Shown here piece by piece: positions 27,972-37,096 of a DNA stretch of 64,000 nucleotides. Where the stretch lies: positions 1 through 64,000 of the forward strand of contig NZ_MDEQ02000010.1 in assembly GCF_001883705.2 (NCBI RefSeq). The letters run 5' to 3'. Source of the DNA: Burkholderia catarinensis (lineage in GTDB: Bacteria > Pseudomonadota > Gammaproteobacteria > Burkholderiales > Burkholderiaceae). The position numbers and the translations under genes were made by a program. Within the stretch, counting starts at the first letter, position 1, and every line of letters starts with the position of its first letter. The notes under the pieces are model-generated. The model had not been told where the DNA came from. It made no database searches and was given only the letters and a program-made list of their open reading frames with translations.

Positions 27972-28453
27972 TTCGAGAGTTCCTCAAGCAGCTGGTCGAT
28001 CTTCTCGCGGCTCATGAAGCTGCACATTCTGTGATTGTTCACCAGCAGCACCGGCGCATCGCCGCACGAGCCCATGCATTCGCCTTCCTTCAGCGTGAAC
28101 TTGCCGTCGGGCGTGGTCTCGCCGAAGCCGATGCCCAGCTTCTGTTTCAGGTAGTCGGCAGTCGCTTCAGCGCCGCCGTCCGGGCCAAGCTGGCACGGCA
28201 GGTTCGTGCAGAGCGTGATCTTGTGCTTGCCGACCGGGTTGAGCTCGTACATCGTGTAGAACGTCGCGACTTCCTGCACGGCAACGGCCGGCATGCCGAG
28301 ATAGTCCGCAACGAACTGCATCAGTTCGGGCGACAGCCAGCCGTGCTCTTCCTGAGCAACGGCCAACGCCGACATCACGGCGGACTGTTTCTGATCGGCG
28401 GGATACTTCGTCAACGCTCGATCGATTTCCTTCAGGCCTTCAGCTGAGATCAT
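27968..28453 (-). CDS. nuoE: NADH-quinone oxidoreductase subunit E (2Fe-2S)
   Basis: A 161-residue thioredoxin-fold subunit carrying cluster N1a. The four Cys occur in [11 protein letters not shown] and [11 protein letters not shown] chose ATG 28453 (MISAEGL), which matches the family N terminus; an in-frame TTG 21 bases upstream (28474) is closer to a GAAAGAG stretch and cannot be excluded. The 172-bp gap to nuoD holds a hairpin. Confidence 0.95.
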   Translation of the reverse strand: MISAEGLKEIDRALTKYPADQKQSAVMSALAVAQEEHGWLSPELMQFVADYLGMPAVAVQEVATFYTMYELNPVGKHKITLCTNLPCQLGPDGGAEATADYLKQKLGIGFGETTPDGKFTLKEGECMGSCGDAPVLLVNNHRMCSFMSREKIDQLLEELSK

Positions 28454-28596
28454 TTTCAGACACGACTCTTTCAATTCCTACCGAACGAACCACCTGCCGC
28501 ACACTGGGGTGCATGGACGGCAGACCTGGCGCTCACTCTGTTGACAGCTTGCGAAGCCGCGCCGGTTCAGCGCGCATCGCATGTGACTTACTGCTC

Positions 28597-28618
28597 GCCG
28601 CCCGCTCGCACGGGCGGC
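28597..28618 (-). other. intercistronic hairpin between nuoD and nuoE
   Basis: Perfect 8-bp stem GCCGCCCG / CGGGCGGC with a 6-nt loop, just after the nuoD stop codon. No T run follows; it may stabilise or process the long nuo mRNA. Confidence 0.5.
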
Positions 28619-28625
28619 GCAACCA

Positions 28626-29879
28626 TTAGCGGTCGATCTCGCCGAACACGATGTCCTGCGTACCGATGATCGTGACGGCGTCGGCGATCATGTGACCGCG
28701 CGCCATTTCGTCCAGCGACGCCAGGTGAGCGAAACCCGGTGCGCGAATCTTGAGGCGATATGGCTTGTTGGCACCGTCCGACACGAGGTAGATGCCGAAT
28801 TCACCCTTCGGATGCTCGACCGCTGCGTACGCTTCGCCTTCCGGCACATGGAAACCTTCGGTGAAGAGCTTGAAGTGGTGAATCAAGTCTTCCATGTTGG
28901 TCTTCATGCCGACGCGCGACGGCGGCGCAACCTTGTGATTGTCCGTCATCACCGGGCCCGGATTCTTGCGGAGCCACTCAATACACTGTTTCGCGATGCG
29001 GATCGACTGGCGCATTTCTTCGACGCGCACCAGATAGCGGTCGTAGCAATCGCCGTTCACGCCGACCGGCACGTCGAAATCCATGCGATCGTACACTTCG
29101 TACGGCTGCTTCTTGCGCAAGTCCCACGCAATGCCCGAGCCGCGCAGCATCGGGCCCGTCATGCCCATCTGCAGCGCACGCTCGGGGCTGACCACACCGA
29201 TCCCGACCAGACGCTGCTTCCAGATCCGGTTGTCGGTCAGCAGCGTTTCGTATTCGTCGACGCACTTCGGGAAGCGCGTGAAGAAATCGTCGATGAAGTC
29301 GAGCACCGAGCCGCTGCGCGCTTCGTTCATCTTCGCGAGCGCCTTCTCGTTGCGAATCTTCGACGCCTTGTATTGCGGCATTACGTCAGGCAGATCGCGG
29401 TAGACGCCGCCCGGACGGTAGTACGCCGCGTGCATCCGGGCGCCGGACACCGCTTCGTACACGTCCATCAGGTCTTCGCGTTCGCGGAATGCGTACAGGA
29501 ACACGGCCATCGCGCCAACGTCGAGTGCGTGCGCGCCGATCCACATCAGGTGGTTCAGCACGCGCGTGACTTCGTCGAACAGCACGCGGATGTACTGCGC
29601 GCGCTCCGGCACTTCGATGCCGAGCAGCTTTTCGATCGCGAGCACATAGCCGTGCTCGTTGACCATCATCGACACATAGTCGAGACGGTCCATGTAGGGC
29701 ACGGACTGGATGAAGGTCTTGGATTCCGCGAGCTTTTCGGTCGCGCGGTGCAGCAGGCCGATGTGCGGATCGGCACGCTGGATGACTTCGCCGTCGAGCT
29801 CGAGCACGAGGCGCAGCACGCCGTGCGCTGCCGGGTGCTGCGGGCCGAAGTTGAGCGTGTAGTTCTTGATTTCTGCCAT
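28626..29879 (-). CDS. nuoD: NADH-quinone oxidoreductase subunit D
   Basis: A 417-residue quinone-site subunit related to [NiFe]-hydrogenase large subunits, without the nickel-binding Cys. Conserved segments are [20 protein letters not shown] at the N terminus, [14 protein letters not shown], and [18 protein letters not shown]. It is separate from NuoC, unlike the fused NuoCD of E. coli. It is 9 bp after nuoC. Confidence 0.97.
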   Translation of the reverse strand: MAEIKNYTLNFGPQHPAAHGVLRLVLELDGEVIQRADPHIGLLHRATEKLAESKTFIQSVPYMDRLDYVSMMVNEHGYVLAIEKLLGIEVPERAQYIRVLFDEVTRVLNHLMWIGAHALDVGAMAVFLYAFREREDLMDVYEAVSGARMHAAYYRPGGVYRDLPDVMPQYKASKIRNEKALAKMNEARSGSVLDFIDDFFTRFPKCVDEYETLLTDNRIWKQRLVGIGVVSPERALQMGMTGPMLRGSGIAWDLRKKQPYEVYDRMDFDVPVGVNGDCYDRYLVRVEEMRQSIRIAKQCIEWLRKNPGPVMTDNHKVAPPSRVGMKTNMEDLIHHFKLFTEGFHVPEGEAYAAVEHPKGEFGIYLVSDGANKPYRLKIRAPGFAHLASLDEMARGHMIADAVTIIGTQDIVFGEIDR

Positions 29880-29888
29880 GACGCCCCC

Positions 29889-30491
29889 TTAATGTTTCAG
29901 ACCGCCATAGCGATCCTCGCGGATCACGCGCGGCGTGATTTCGCGCGGCTCGATCGTCACCGGCTGGTACACGACCCGCTTCTCTTCCGGGTCGTAACGC
30001 ATTTCGACGTAGCCCGACACCGGGAAGTCCTTGCGGAACGGGTGGCCGATGAAGCCGTAGTCGGTGAGGATGCGGCGCAGGTCGGGGTGGCCTTCGAACA
30101 CGATACCGTACAGGTCGAACGCTTCGCGCTCGTACCAGTTCGCGGAGGTCCAGATGTCGACCAGCGATGCCACGATCGGCAGGTCGTCGTCCGGCGCGAA
30201 TGCGCGCAGGCGCAGGCGCCAGTTGTTCGTGACCGACAGCAGGTGCGACACGGCCGCGAAGCGCGGGCCGTCGTAGGCGCCGTCGCCGAAGGTCTGGTAG
30301 TCGACGCCGCAGAGGTCGATCAGTTGCTCGAATCGGAGCTTCGGATCGTCGCGCAGCATCGTTGCGACTTCGAGGTAATCGCTCGCTTTCACGACGAGCG
30401 TCAGCTCACCGATCGCTTCGGTAAGGCTCACCACGCGCGCGCCGAGCGCGGCTTCGAGGTTTGCCTTGAGGGTCTCGATTTTGCTTGCCAT
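29889..30491 (-). CDS. nuoC: NADH-quinone oxidoreductase subunit C
   Basis: A 200-residue peripheral-arm subunit. The 30-kDa family signature [10 protein letters not shown] is present ([20 protein letters not shown]), followed by [23 protein letters not shown] 30491 fits the family start. It lies 21 bp after nuoB and 9 bp before nuoD. Confidence 0.96.
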   Translation of the reverse strand: MASKIETLKANLEAALGARVVSLTEAIGELTLVVKASDYLEVATMLRDDPKLRFEQLIDLCGVDYQTFGDGAYDGPRFAAVSHLLSVTNNWRLRLRAFAPDDDLPIVASLVDIWTSANWYEREAFDLYGIVFEGHPDLRRILTDYGFIGHPFRKDFPVSGYVEMRYDPEEKRVVYQPVTIEPREITPRVIREDRYGGLKH

Positions 30492-30512
30492 ATTGAGGGG
30501 ACGCTCGGGGCT

Positions 30513-30992
30513 TTATTGACGGGCGATGGTATTGGTGCGGCGGATCTTCGCCTGAAGCTGGATCACGCCGTAGACCAGCGCCTCGGCCGTGGGCGGACAG
30601 CCCGGCACGTAGACGTCGACCGGCACGATCCGGTCGCAGCCGCGGACCACCGAGTACGAGTAGTGGTAGTAGCCGCCGCCGTTCGCGCACGACCCCATCG
30701 AGATCACCCAGCGCGGCTCGGCCATCTGGTCGTACACGCGGCGCAGGGCGGGTGCCATCTTGTTGCAGAGCGTGCCGGCGACGATCATCACGTCCGACTG
30801 ACGCGGGCTCGGGCGGAACACGACGCCGAACCGGTCCAGATCGTAACGGGCCGCGCCCGCATGCATCATCTCGACGGCGCAACACGCGAGCCCGAACGTC
30901 ATCGGCCACAACGAGCCGGTACGCGTCCAGTTGATCAGCTTGTCAGCCGTCGTGGTGACAAACCCTTCCTTCAAGACCCCTTCGATACTCAT
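30513..30992 (-). CDS. nuoB: NADH-quinone oxidoreductase subunit B (cluster N2)
   Basis: A 159-residue subunit binding the terminal cluster N2. The tandem Cys pair and partners are present: [29 protein letters not shown] and [14 protein letters not shown] 30992 is chosen, with GGAGTGGAAAGCAA upstream; a longer frame adds a non-conserved start. It lies 62 bp after nuoA. Confidence 0.97.
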   Translation of the reverse strand: MSIEGVLKEGFVTTTADKLINWTRTGSLWPMTFGLACCAVEMMHAGAARYDLDRFGVVFRPSPRQSDVMIVAGTLCNKMAPALRRVYDQMAEPRWVISMGSCANGGGYYHYSYSVVRGCDRIVPVDVYVPGCPPTAEALVYGVIQLQAKIRRTNTIARQ

Positions 30993-31054
30993 TTGCTTTC
31001 CACTCCAGACGAGCGACCGAGCGTGGCCGCCCATGCAAACCGGCGATTAACCCA

Positions 31055-31414
31055 TCACTCCCAGTCGAGGCCACCTTTCTTCCAGATATAGGCAAAGCCC
31101 AACAGGAATTCGAGCAGAAAAATCATCATTGCGATGAAACCCGGCCAGCCGATGTCCCGGAGCGCGACGCCCCACGGGAACAGGAATGCGGTTTCGAGAT
31201 CGAAGATGATGAACAGGATGGCGACGAGGTAATACCGGACGTCGAATTTCATCCGGGCGTCTTCAAAGGCTTCGAAGCCGCACTCGTACGGTGCGTTCTT
31301 CTCGACGTCCGGCTTATTGGGACCAAGGAGCTTGCCGATGCTGACCAGCGCTATACCTAAACCAGTGCCCACGAGAAGGAACAACAAGACGGGGTAATAG
31401 GCTGCGAGGTTCAA
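31055..31414 (-). CDS. nuoA: NADH-quinone oxidoreductase subunit A
   Basis: A 119-residue, three-helix membrane subunit and first gene of the complex I operon. The signature [22 protein letters not shown] is split here as [12 protein letters not shown] and [18 protein letters not shown]; it carries the Cys that senses the active/deactive state in homologues. The start codon is TTG 31414, with AGAGG six bases upstream; no ATG fits. The TTG may lower translation of the lead gene. All nuo genes follow leftward to 16517. Confidence 0.95.
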
Positions 31415-31448
31415 GGCAATCCTCTATCGGTTGGTTCTGAGCGTCCGG

Positions 31449-31477
31449 AGAATACCACTTCCGGCGGAAGGAATCAT
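31449..31477 (-). promoter_or_regulatory. possible nuo operon promoter (extended -10)
   Basis: On the minus strand TGGTATTCT (TATTCT at 31449-31454) forms an extended -10 with a poor -35 17 bp upstream. It lies 35 bp before the nuoA start. Weak, listed because a promoter is required after the tRNA terminator. Confidence 0.3.
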
Positions 31478-31524
31478 TTCGGAGTGCATGCGATCGCAAG
31501 ACAACCGCAAGCACACCCCAGAAA

Positions 31525-31557
31525 TGAAAAATGCCAGCCACTAGAAGCGGCTGGCAT
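31525..31557 (-). terminator. terminator after tRNA-Leu
   Basis: On the minus strand, stem ATGCCAGCC / GGCTGGCAT is followed by TTTTTCATTT. It lies 11 bp after the CCA end of the tRNA and separates it from the nuo operon. Confidence 0.9.
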
Positions 31558-31567
31558 TGAGTAACTT

Positions 31568-31652
31568 TGGTGCCGACGGCGAGACTCGAACTCGCACAGC
31601 TTTCGCCACTACCCCCTCAAGATAGCGTGTCTACCAATTTCACCACGTCGGC
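31568..31652 (-). tRNA. leuT: tRNA-Leu, anticodon GAG
   Basis: The 85-nt cloverleaf, including an encoded CCA (31568-31570), has acceptor arms GCCGACG / CGTCGGC, a long class-II variable arm, the D-arm TGGTAGACACGC and T-arm GCGAGTTCGAGTCTCGC. The anticodon loop TTGAGGG gives GAG, reading CUC and CUU codons. The gene symbol is only a conventional label. Confidence 0.95.
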
Positions 31653-31707
31653 ACTGCATGCAACTCGGGTGTACTGCTTGCTTCCCGCGAATCGCTTCAA
31701 GACTTAA

Positions 31708-31736
31708 ATTCTAACCCGGCTTTCAGAATTGTTCAA
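31708..31736 (-). promoter_or_regulatory. tRNA-Leu promoter (-35 TTGAAC, 17 bp, -10 TAGAAT)
   Basis: On the minus strand, TTGAAC (31731-31736) and TAGAAT (31708-31713) lie 17 bp apart. The predicted start is 50 nt upstream of the tRNA and after the secG stop, so the tRNA has its own promoter. Confidence 0.78.
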
Positions 31737-31762
31737 CGCACAACGGCAAAAAAATTAACTTT

Positions 31763-32140
31763 TTATTTCGGGACATCCTGGCCCGGCGCGCTTGCAGCCG
31801 AACCCGCGGCAGCGGACGCCGCGACAGCCGGTGCCGACGCTGCAGGCGCCGATGCCGGGGCGGTCGCCGCCGCGCCGAGCACGCCTGCCGACGGTGTCGA
31901 CTTGTACGACCCCAGGTACGTCAGCGTCAGCGTCGCGACAAAAAAGATCGTCGCGAGAACACCCGTCGTGCGCGACAGGAAGTTCGCCGAGCCCGTCGCA
32001 CCGAACAGGCTGCCCGACGCGCCGCTGCCGAATGCAGCGCCCATGTCGGCACCCTTGCCGTGCTGCAGCAGCACGAGACCAATCACACCGAGTGCAGACA
32101 GCACCTGCACCACAATAATCAGCGTCTTGAATAACAGCAT
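31763..32140 (-). CDS. secG: Preprotein translocase subunit SecG
   Basis: A 125-residue SecYEG channel subunit. The first 75 residues are the family core, with two membrane segments (TLIIVVQVLSALGVIGLVLL and TGVLATIFFVATLTLTYLGS) flanking the cytoplasmic GKGADMGAAFGSGASGSLFG loop. The tail (about residues 84-120) is an Ala/Pro-rich low-complexity stretch. ATG 32140 is used; the in-frame GTG 32149 is less likely. Downstream is tRNA-Leu and upstream is tpiA, the common betaproteobacterial order tpiA-secG-tRNA-nuo. Confidence 0.95.
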   Translation of the reverse strand: MLLFKTLIIVVQVLSALGVIGLVLLQHGKGADMGAAFGSGASGSLFGATGSANFLSRTTGVLATIFFVATLTLTYLGSYKSTPSAGVLGAAATAPASAPAASAPAVAASAAAGSAASAPGQDVPK

Positions 32141-32212
32141 CACACCCACCCGATTGGATCGGGCGACCGGACCGACCGGCCGCCGTCATGGTTCAATTCG
32201 ATCTCGGACCGC

Positions 32213-32968
32213 TCAACGCGCGGCCCGGCAGATCGCCAGGAAATCTTCCGCCTTCAGCGACGCACCGCCGATCAGGCCGCCATCGATATCCGGCTGCGCG
32301 AACAGCTCTTCCGCGTTGTCCGGCTTCACGCTGCCGCCGTACAGCACGGACACGTCCGCCGCACCCTTTGCCGCGAGACGTGCGCGCAGGAACGCGTGCA
32401 CGTCCTGCGCCTGCGCCGACGTCGCGCTCTTGCCCGTGCCGATCGCCCACACCGGCTCGTACGCGACGACGATGCGCGCGGCCTCGTCGGCCGTCAACAC
32501 GGCCAGCACCGCATCGAGTTGCGCGCCGACGACCTGCTCGGTCGCACCCGACTCGCGCTCGTCGAGCGTCTCGCCGACGCACACGACGGGCGTGAGGCCG
32601 GCCGCGAGCGCGCGCTGCGTCTTCGCCGCGACCACCTCGTTGCGCTCGCCGTGATACGCGCGACGCTCCGAGTGGCCGACGATCGCATAGCGTGCGCCGA
32701 ACTCCGCGACCATCGCGGCCGCCACTTCGCCGGTGAACGCGCCCTGTTCGTGCGCCGACACGTCCTGCGCACCCCAGGCGACACGGCCGCCGTCGAGTTG
32801 CGCCCGGACCTGCGCGAGATACGGGAACGGCACGCACACGCCGACCGACGTTTCGGCCGCCACCGCGCCCGCGCCCTGCACCACTTCGTTCAGCAACGCC
32901 TGGTTGCCGGCCAGCCGGCCGTGCATCTTCCAGTTGCCGATCACCCGCTTAGTTCTCTGTTTCGACAT
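32213..32968 (-). CDS. tpiA: Triosephosphate isomerase
   Basis: A 251-residue TIM-barrel enzyme that interconverts glyceraldehyde 3-phosphate and dihydroxyacetone phosphate. Catalytic residues are in place: N12 and K14 (IGNWKMHG), the His in [12 protein letters not shown] and Glu in [15 protein letters not shown] (flexible loop 6). The phosphate-binding [11 protein letters not shown] and GGLIGGASL motifs close the protein. ATG 32968 gives a normal length. Confidence 0.97.
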   Translation of the reverse strand: MSKQRTKRVIGNWKMHGRLAGNQALLNEVVQGAGAVAAETSVGVCVPFPYLAQVRAQLDGGRVAWGAQDVSAHEQGAFTGEVAAAMVAEFGARYAIVGHSERRAYHGERNEVVAAKTQRALAAGLTPVVCVGETLDERESGATEQVVGAQLDAVLAVLTADEAARIVVAYEPVWAIGTGKSATSAQAQDVHAFLRARLAAKGAADVSVLYGGSVKPDNAEELFAQPDIDGGLIGGASLKAEDFLAICRAAR

Positions 32969-33112
32969 CGTGTCCGTCTCGTCTCACTGCCTTGTCATTA
33001 AACGCACCGGAAACCGGCCGTCAGGTTTGATCTGGCGAAGCAAACCCGCGATTTTACTGCGCACGGCTCGACCCGGTCAAACCGCGCATGTCAAGCCCGG
33101 CCGCACGGGCCG

Positions 33113-34132
33113 TCAGGCGTTCGTACCCCAATCGAGCACGATCTTGCCGGTGTGTTCGCTGCTTTCCATCAGCGCATGCGCCTGCGCGGCTCCCGCGGCC
33201 GGCAGCACGCGATAGATCACCGGCTTGATGCGGCCATCTGCGATCAGCGGCCACACGCGCGCCTTCAGTTGTGCGGCGATGCGCGCCTTGAACTCGATCG
33301 GGCGCGGCCGCAGCGTCGAACCCGTCACCGTCAGCCGGCGACGCAGGATCTCGCCCAGGTTGACGTCGGCCTTCGCGCCGCCGAGCAGCGCGATCAGCAC
33401 GAGACGGCCGCCGTCCGCGAGCGCGGACAACTCGCGCGGCACGTACGAACCCGCCACCATGTCGAGGATCACGTCGACGCCGCGATCGTGCGTCAGCGAC
33501 TTCACGACCTCGACGAAGTCTTCGGTCTTGTAGTTGATCGCGCGTTCGGCGCCGAGCGCTTCGCACGCACGGCACTTGTCGGCAGTGCCGGCCGTCGCGA
33601 ACACGCGAAAGCCGAGCGCATGCGCGATCTGGATCGCCGTCACGCCGATACCGCTCGAGCCGCCCTGCACGAGCAGCGTCTCCTGCTCGCCACCCTCGCC
33701 CGCACCGAGCTGCGCACGATCGAACACGTTGCTCCAGACGGTGAAAAACGTTTCGGGCAGCGACGCGGCCTCGATATCGGTGAGCCCGCCGGGCACCGGC
33801 AAGCATTGAGGCAGCGGTGCGACCGCATACTCGGCATAGCCGCCGCCCGCGAGCAGCGCGCACACGCGATCGCCCAGCTTCAGGCCGAACGGGTTCATTG
33901 CGGCATCGGACAGGTCGCCGCCGACGATCTCGCCCGCGACTTCGAGACCCGGCAGATCCGACGCGCCCGGCGGCGGCGCATAGGCGCCCTTGCGCTGGAA
34001 CACGTCGGGCCGGTTCACACCGGAGGCCGTCACCTTGATCAGCACCTCGCCGCGCTTCGGTTCGGGGCGCGAACGCTCCGCGAGCTTCAGCACGTCAGGG
34101 GCGCCGAATTCGGTGATTTCGATGACTTTCAT
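33113..34132 (-). CDS. NAD(P)H quinone oxidoreductase, PIG3 family
   Basis: A 339-residue zinc-free medium-chain dehydrogenase/reductase. The start ATG 34132 (MKVIEI) fits the family; a longer frame from 34180 is rejected. The N-terminal pattern ASGVNRPDVFQRKGAYAPPP and GLEVAGEIVGGDL is typical of PIG3/TP53I3-like quinone reductases. The nucleotide-binding fold shows GGSSGIGVTAIQIAHALG and TAGTADKC. It is leftward, 144 bp before tpiA; a terminator for pnp lies upstream. Confidence 0.91.
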   Translation of the reverse strand: MKVIEITEFGAPDVLKLAERSRPEPKRGEVLIKVTASGVNRPDVFQRKGAYAPPPGASDLPGLEVAGEIVGGDLSDAAMNPFGLKLGDRVCALLAGGGYAEYAVAPLPQCLPVPGGLTDIEAASLPETFFTVWSNVFDRAQLGAGEGGEQETLLVQGGSSGIGVTAIQIAHALGFRVFATAGTADKCRACEALGAERAINYKTEDFVEVVKSLTHDRGVDVILDMVAGSYVPRELSALADGGRLVLIALLGGAKADVNLGEILRRRLTVTGSTLRPRPIEFKARIAAQLKARVWPLIADGRIKPVIYRVLPAAGAAQAHALMESSEHTGKIVLDWGTNA

Positions 34133-34227
34133 GGTGATGGACACTCCAGGATCGGAATCGGATGGCGCACCCGTACGCACGGCACGGGCGCATGGCCGGC
34201 GCTGCTGCGCCGCACAACGATGCTACA

Positions 34228-34265
34228 GAAAAAACGGCCGGCGCGCTTTCGCGCTGCCGGCCGTT
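34228..34265 (-). terminator. terminator after pnp
   Basis: On the minus strand, AACGGCCGGC pairs with GCCGGCCGTT around GAAA-containing loop bases, followed by a run of T. It sits just after the pnp stop codon. Confidence 0.92.
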
Positions 34266-34280
34266 GGTCCGCCTGCCCGC

Positions 34281-36428
34281 TTACTGCTGCGGCGGCGTGT
34301 CCGACTGCGACGCCGCCGCTGCTTCATTCAGCAGCGCCTTTGCCGACAGACGCACGCGACCCTTCTCGTCCGTCTGGATCACCTTGACCTTGACCTGCTG
34401 ACCTTCCTTCAGGTAGTCGTTGATGTCCTTCACGCGCTCGTTGACGATTTCCGAGATGTGCAGCAGGCCGTCCTTGCCCGGGAGCAGGTTCACGATCGCG
34501 CCGAAATCGAGCAGCTTCAGCACCGTGCCTTCGTACACCTGACCGACTTCGATCTCGGCCGTGATGTTCTCGATGCGCTTCTTCGCTTCGGCCATGCCGT
34601 CGCTGTTCGTGCTCGCGATCGTCACGACGCCGTCGTCCGAAATGTCGATGGTCGTGCCCGTTTCTTCCGTCAGCGCGCGGATCACCGAACCGCCCTTGCC
34701 GATCACGTCGCGGATCTTTTCCGGGTTGATCTTGATCGTGATCATGCGCGGTGCGAATTCCGACAGCTGGGTGTTCGCGCCCGACACTGCCGACGTCATC
34801 TTGCCGAGGATGTGCATGCGGCCTTCCTTCGCCTGAGCGAGCGCGACCTGCATGATTTCCTTCGTGATGCCCTGGATCTTGATGTCCATCTGCAGCGCCG
34901 TCACGCCTTGCTCCGTGCCGGCCACCTTGAAGTCCATGTCGCCGAGGTGATCTTCGTCGCCGAGGATGTCGGTCAGCACCGCGAACTTGTTGCCTTCGAG
35001 GATCAGGCCCATCGCGATGCCCGCGACGTGCGCCTTCATCGGCACGCCGGCGTCCATCAGCGCGAGGCAGCCGCCGCACACCGATGCCATCGACGACGAA
35101 CCGTTCGATTCGGTGATTTCCGACACGACGCGGATCGAGTAGCCGAATTCGTCGGCGCTCGGCAGGCACTTGACCAGCGCACGCTTCGCGAGGCGGCCGT
35201 GGCCGATTTCGCGGCGCTTCGGCGAGCCGACGCGGCCCGTTTCGCCGGTCGCGAACGGGGGCATGTTGTAGTGGAGCATGAAGCGCTCGCGGTACTCGCC
35301 TTCGAGCGCGTCGATGATCTGCTCGTCACCCTTCGTGCCAAGCGTCGCGACGACCATCGCCTGCGTCTCGCCGCGCGTGAACAGCGCCGAGCCGTGGGTG
35401 CGCGGCAGCACGCCGGTGCGGATTTCGATCGGGCGCACGGTGCGCGTGTCGCGGCCGTCGATACGCGGTTCGCCGTTCAGGATCTGCGAACGGACGATCT
35501 TTGCCTCGATGTCGAACAGCACGTTGCCGACGGTAGCCTTGTCGGCCGCAACCGTACCGGCCGCCTTCGCGTCTTCCTCGAGCTTCGCCGAAGTCGCCGA
35601 GTAGACTTCCTTCAGCTTCGTCGAGCGGGCTTGCTTGTCGCGGAGCTGGTAAGCGGCGAGCAGGTCGTTCTGCGCCAGCTCGGTCACGCGCGCAATCAGC
35701 GGCTCGTTCTTCGGCGCCGGCTGCCAGTCCCACTCGGGCTTGCCGCCTTCGCGCACCAGTTCGTGGATCGCGTCGATCGCCGTCTGCATCTGCTCGTGAC
35801 CGAACACCACGGCGCCCAGCATCACTTCTTCCGTCAGCTGGTCGGCTTCCGATTCGACCATCAGCACTGCGCGTTCCGTACCCGCGACGACGAGGTCGAG
35901 GCTCGATGCCTTGATCTGGTCACGCGTCGGGTTCAGCACGTAGGCGTTGTCGATGTACGCGACGCGCGCGGCACCGACCGGGCCGTTGAACGGCAGGCCC
36001 GACACGGCGAGCGCAGCCGATGCGCCGATCAGCGCGGGGATATCCGCCGGGATTTCCGGGTTCACGGACAGCACATGGATCACGACCTGGACTTCGTTGT
36101 AGAAGCCTTCCGGGAACAGCGGGCGCAGCGGACGGTCGATCAGGCGCGACGTCAGCGTCTCGTGCTCCGACGGACGACCTTCGCGACGGAAGAAGCCACC
36201 CGGGATCTTGCCGGCCGAGTAGGTCTTCTCGAGGTAATCGACGGTCAGCGGGAAGAAATCCTGACCCGGCTTCGCCGACTTCGCGCCGACGACGGTTGCC
36301 AGCACGACGGTATCTTCGACGTCGACGATCACGGCGCCGCTTGCCTGGCGAGCGACTTCACCGGTTTCGAGGCGCACCTTGTGCTGGCCCCACTGGAATT
36401 CCTTGACGACCTTGTTGAACATGGACAT
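34281..36428 (-). CDS. pnp: Polyribonucleotide nucleotidyltransferase (PNPase)
   Basis: A 715-residue phosphorolytic 3'-5' exoribonuclease of the RNA degradosome. Two RNase PH-like cores flank a helical domain, then KH (near residues 553-612; [17 protein letters not shown]) and S1 (near 622-690; [20 protein letters not shown]) domains. The phosphate site is seen in [16 protein letters not shown] and in [13 protein letters not shown] 36428 has AAAGGAG 7 bases upstream; two Met codons (MSMF) occur there. rpsO lies upstream, the usual rpsO-pnp order; a hairpin in the leader may mediate autoregulation. Confidence 0.97.
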   Translation of the reverse strand: MSMFNKVVKEFQWGQHKVRLETGEVARQASGAVIVDVEDTVVLATVVGAKSAKPGQDFFPLTVDYLEKTYSAGKIPGGFFRREGRPSEHETLTSRLIDRPLRPLFPEGFYNEVQVVIHVLSVNPEIPADIPALIGASAALAVSGLPFNGPVGAARVAYIDNAYVLNPTRDQIKASSLDLVVAGTERAVLMVESEADQLTEEVMLGAVVFGHEQMQTAIDAIHELVREGGKPEWDWQPAPKNEPLIARVTELAQNDLLAAYQLRDKQARSTKLKEVYSATSAKLEEDAKAAGTVAADKATVGNVLFDIEAKIVRSQILNGEPRIDGRDTRTVRPIEIRTGVLPRTHGSALFTRGETQAMVVATLGTKGDEQIIDALEGEYRERFMLHYNMPPFATGETGRVGSPKRREIGHGRLAKRALVKCLPSADEFGYSIRVVSEITESNGSSSMASVCGGCLALMDAGVPMKAHVAGIAMGLILEGNKFAVLTDILGDEDHLGDMDFKVAGTEQGVTALQMDIKIQGITKEIMQVALAQAKEGRMHILGKMTSAVSGANTQLSEFAPRMITIKINPEKIRDVIGKGGSVIRALTEETGTTIDISDDGVVTIASTNSDGMAEAKKRIENITAEIEVGQVYEGTVLKLLDFGAIVNLLPGKDGLLHISEIVNERVKDINDYLKEGQQVKVKVIQTDEKGRVRLSAKALLNEAAAASQSDTPPQQ

Positions 36429-36527
36429 GGTTGCTCCTTTGAATTCATGCATTTCATTCGCCGCGCCGGCCATCCCGCGCGGCGGCGTCCCGACCGAATC
36501 ACCCGGAGCAAGGTGTGTTTTTTATGC

Positions 36528-36566
36528 CATTCCAGCGCGGCGCTCGTGCAGCGACGCGCTGGAATG
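36528..36566 (-). promoter_or_regulatory. long hairpin in the pnp leader
   Basis: Perfect 12-bp inverted repeat CATTCCAGCGCG / CGCGCTGGAATG with a 15-nt loop, about 100 nt upstream of the pnp start. In E. coli a leader hairpin cleaved by RNase III drives PNPase autoregulation; the same role is inferred here from position. It lacks a T run. Confidence 0.55.
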
Positions 36567-36659
36567 ACACAAATCCCGACCCCGGCATCAGCCGTTGCGG
36601 CAGCCCCGCACAAACGTGCCGGACAGCCTGCGATGCGTGTGACGCTACGCACCGCGCAA

Positions 36660-36697
36660 AAACAAAATGCCTGTATCAGCGGACTGACACAGGCATC
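36660..36697 (-). terminator. terminator after rpsO
   Basis: On the minus strand, TGCCTGTGTCAG pairs with CTGATACAGGCA (one G.U or mismatch) followed by TTTTGTTTTT. It lies after the rpsO stop codon, so part of transcription into pnp may be attenuated. Confidence 0.85.
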
Positions 36698-36719
36698 TTG
36701 CTGGCGACTATCGCCTCGA

Positions 36720-36989
36720 TTACTTACGCAGACCCAGCTTCTCGATCAGCGCGCGGTAACGGTCGGCATCCTTGCCCTTGAGGTAGTCGAGCAGCTTGCG
36801 GCGGCGGCTCACCATGCGCAGCAGGCCGCGGCGGCTGTGGTGATCCTTCGCGTGGGTCTTGAAGTGACCCGTCAGTTCGACGATACGTGCGGTCAGCAGT
36901 GCGACCTGGACTTCGGGCGACCCCGTGTCGTTGGTAGCGCGGGCGAACTGAGCAACGACTTCCGACTTCTTGATATCTGCAACAGACAT
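36720..36989 (-). CDS. rpsO: 30S ribosomal protein S15
   Basis: An 89-residue primary 16S rRNA-binding protein. The conserved segments [20 protein letters not shown] and [20 protein letters not shown] are intact. Length is exactly that of the family. It has its own terminator and precedes pnp. Confidence 0.97.
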   Translation of the reverse strand: MSVADIKKSEVVAQFARATNDTGSPEVQVALLTARIVELTGHFKTHAKDHHSRRGLLRMVSRRRKLLDYLKGKDADRYRALIEKLGLRK

Positions 36990-37096
36990 TTGATTTCCTT
37001 TCTAACTGAACAGGCGGACACGGAAGAATGGCCGTGCCGTGACTTACAACCGGCGGGCATTGTAGCACAACTCCGCGCCGTTCTTACCGCCCCCTG

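Noticed and set aside
32142..32968. Additional genes opposite tpiA
   Set aside because: Arg-rich frames that merely mirror tpiA codon bias.
36519..36566. pnp leader hairpin as terminator
   Set aside because: No T run follows on either strand, and a proper terminator for rpsO exists at 36660-36697.
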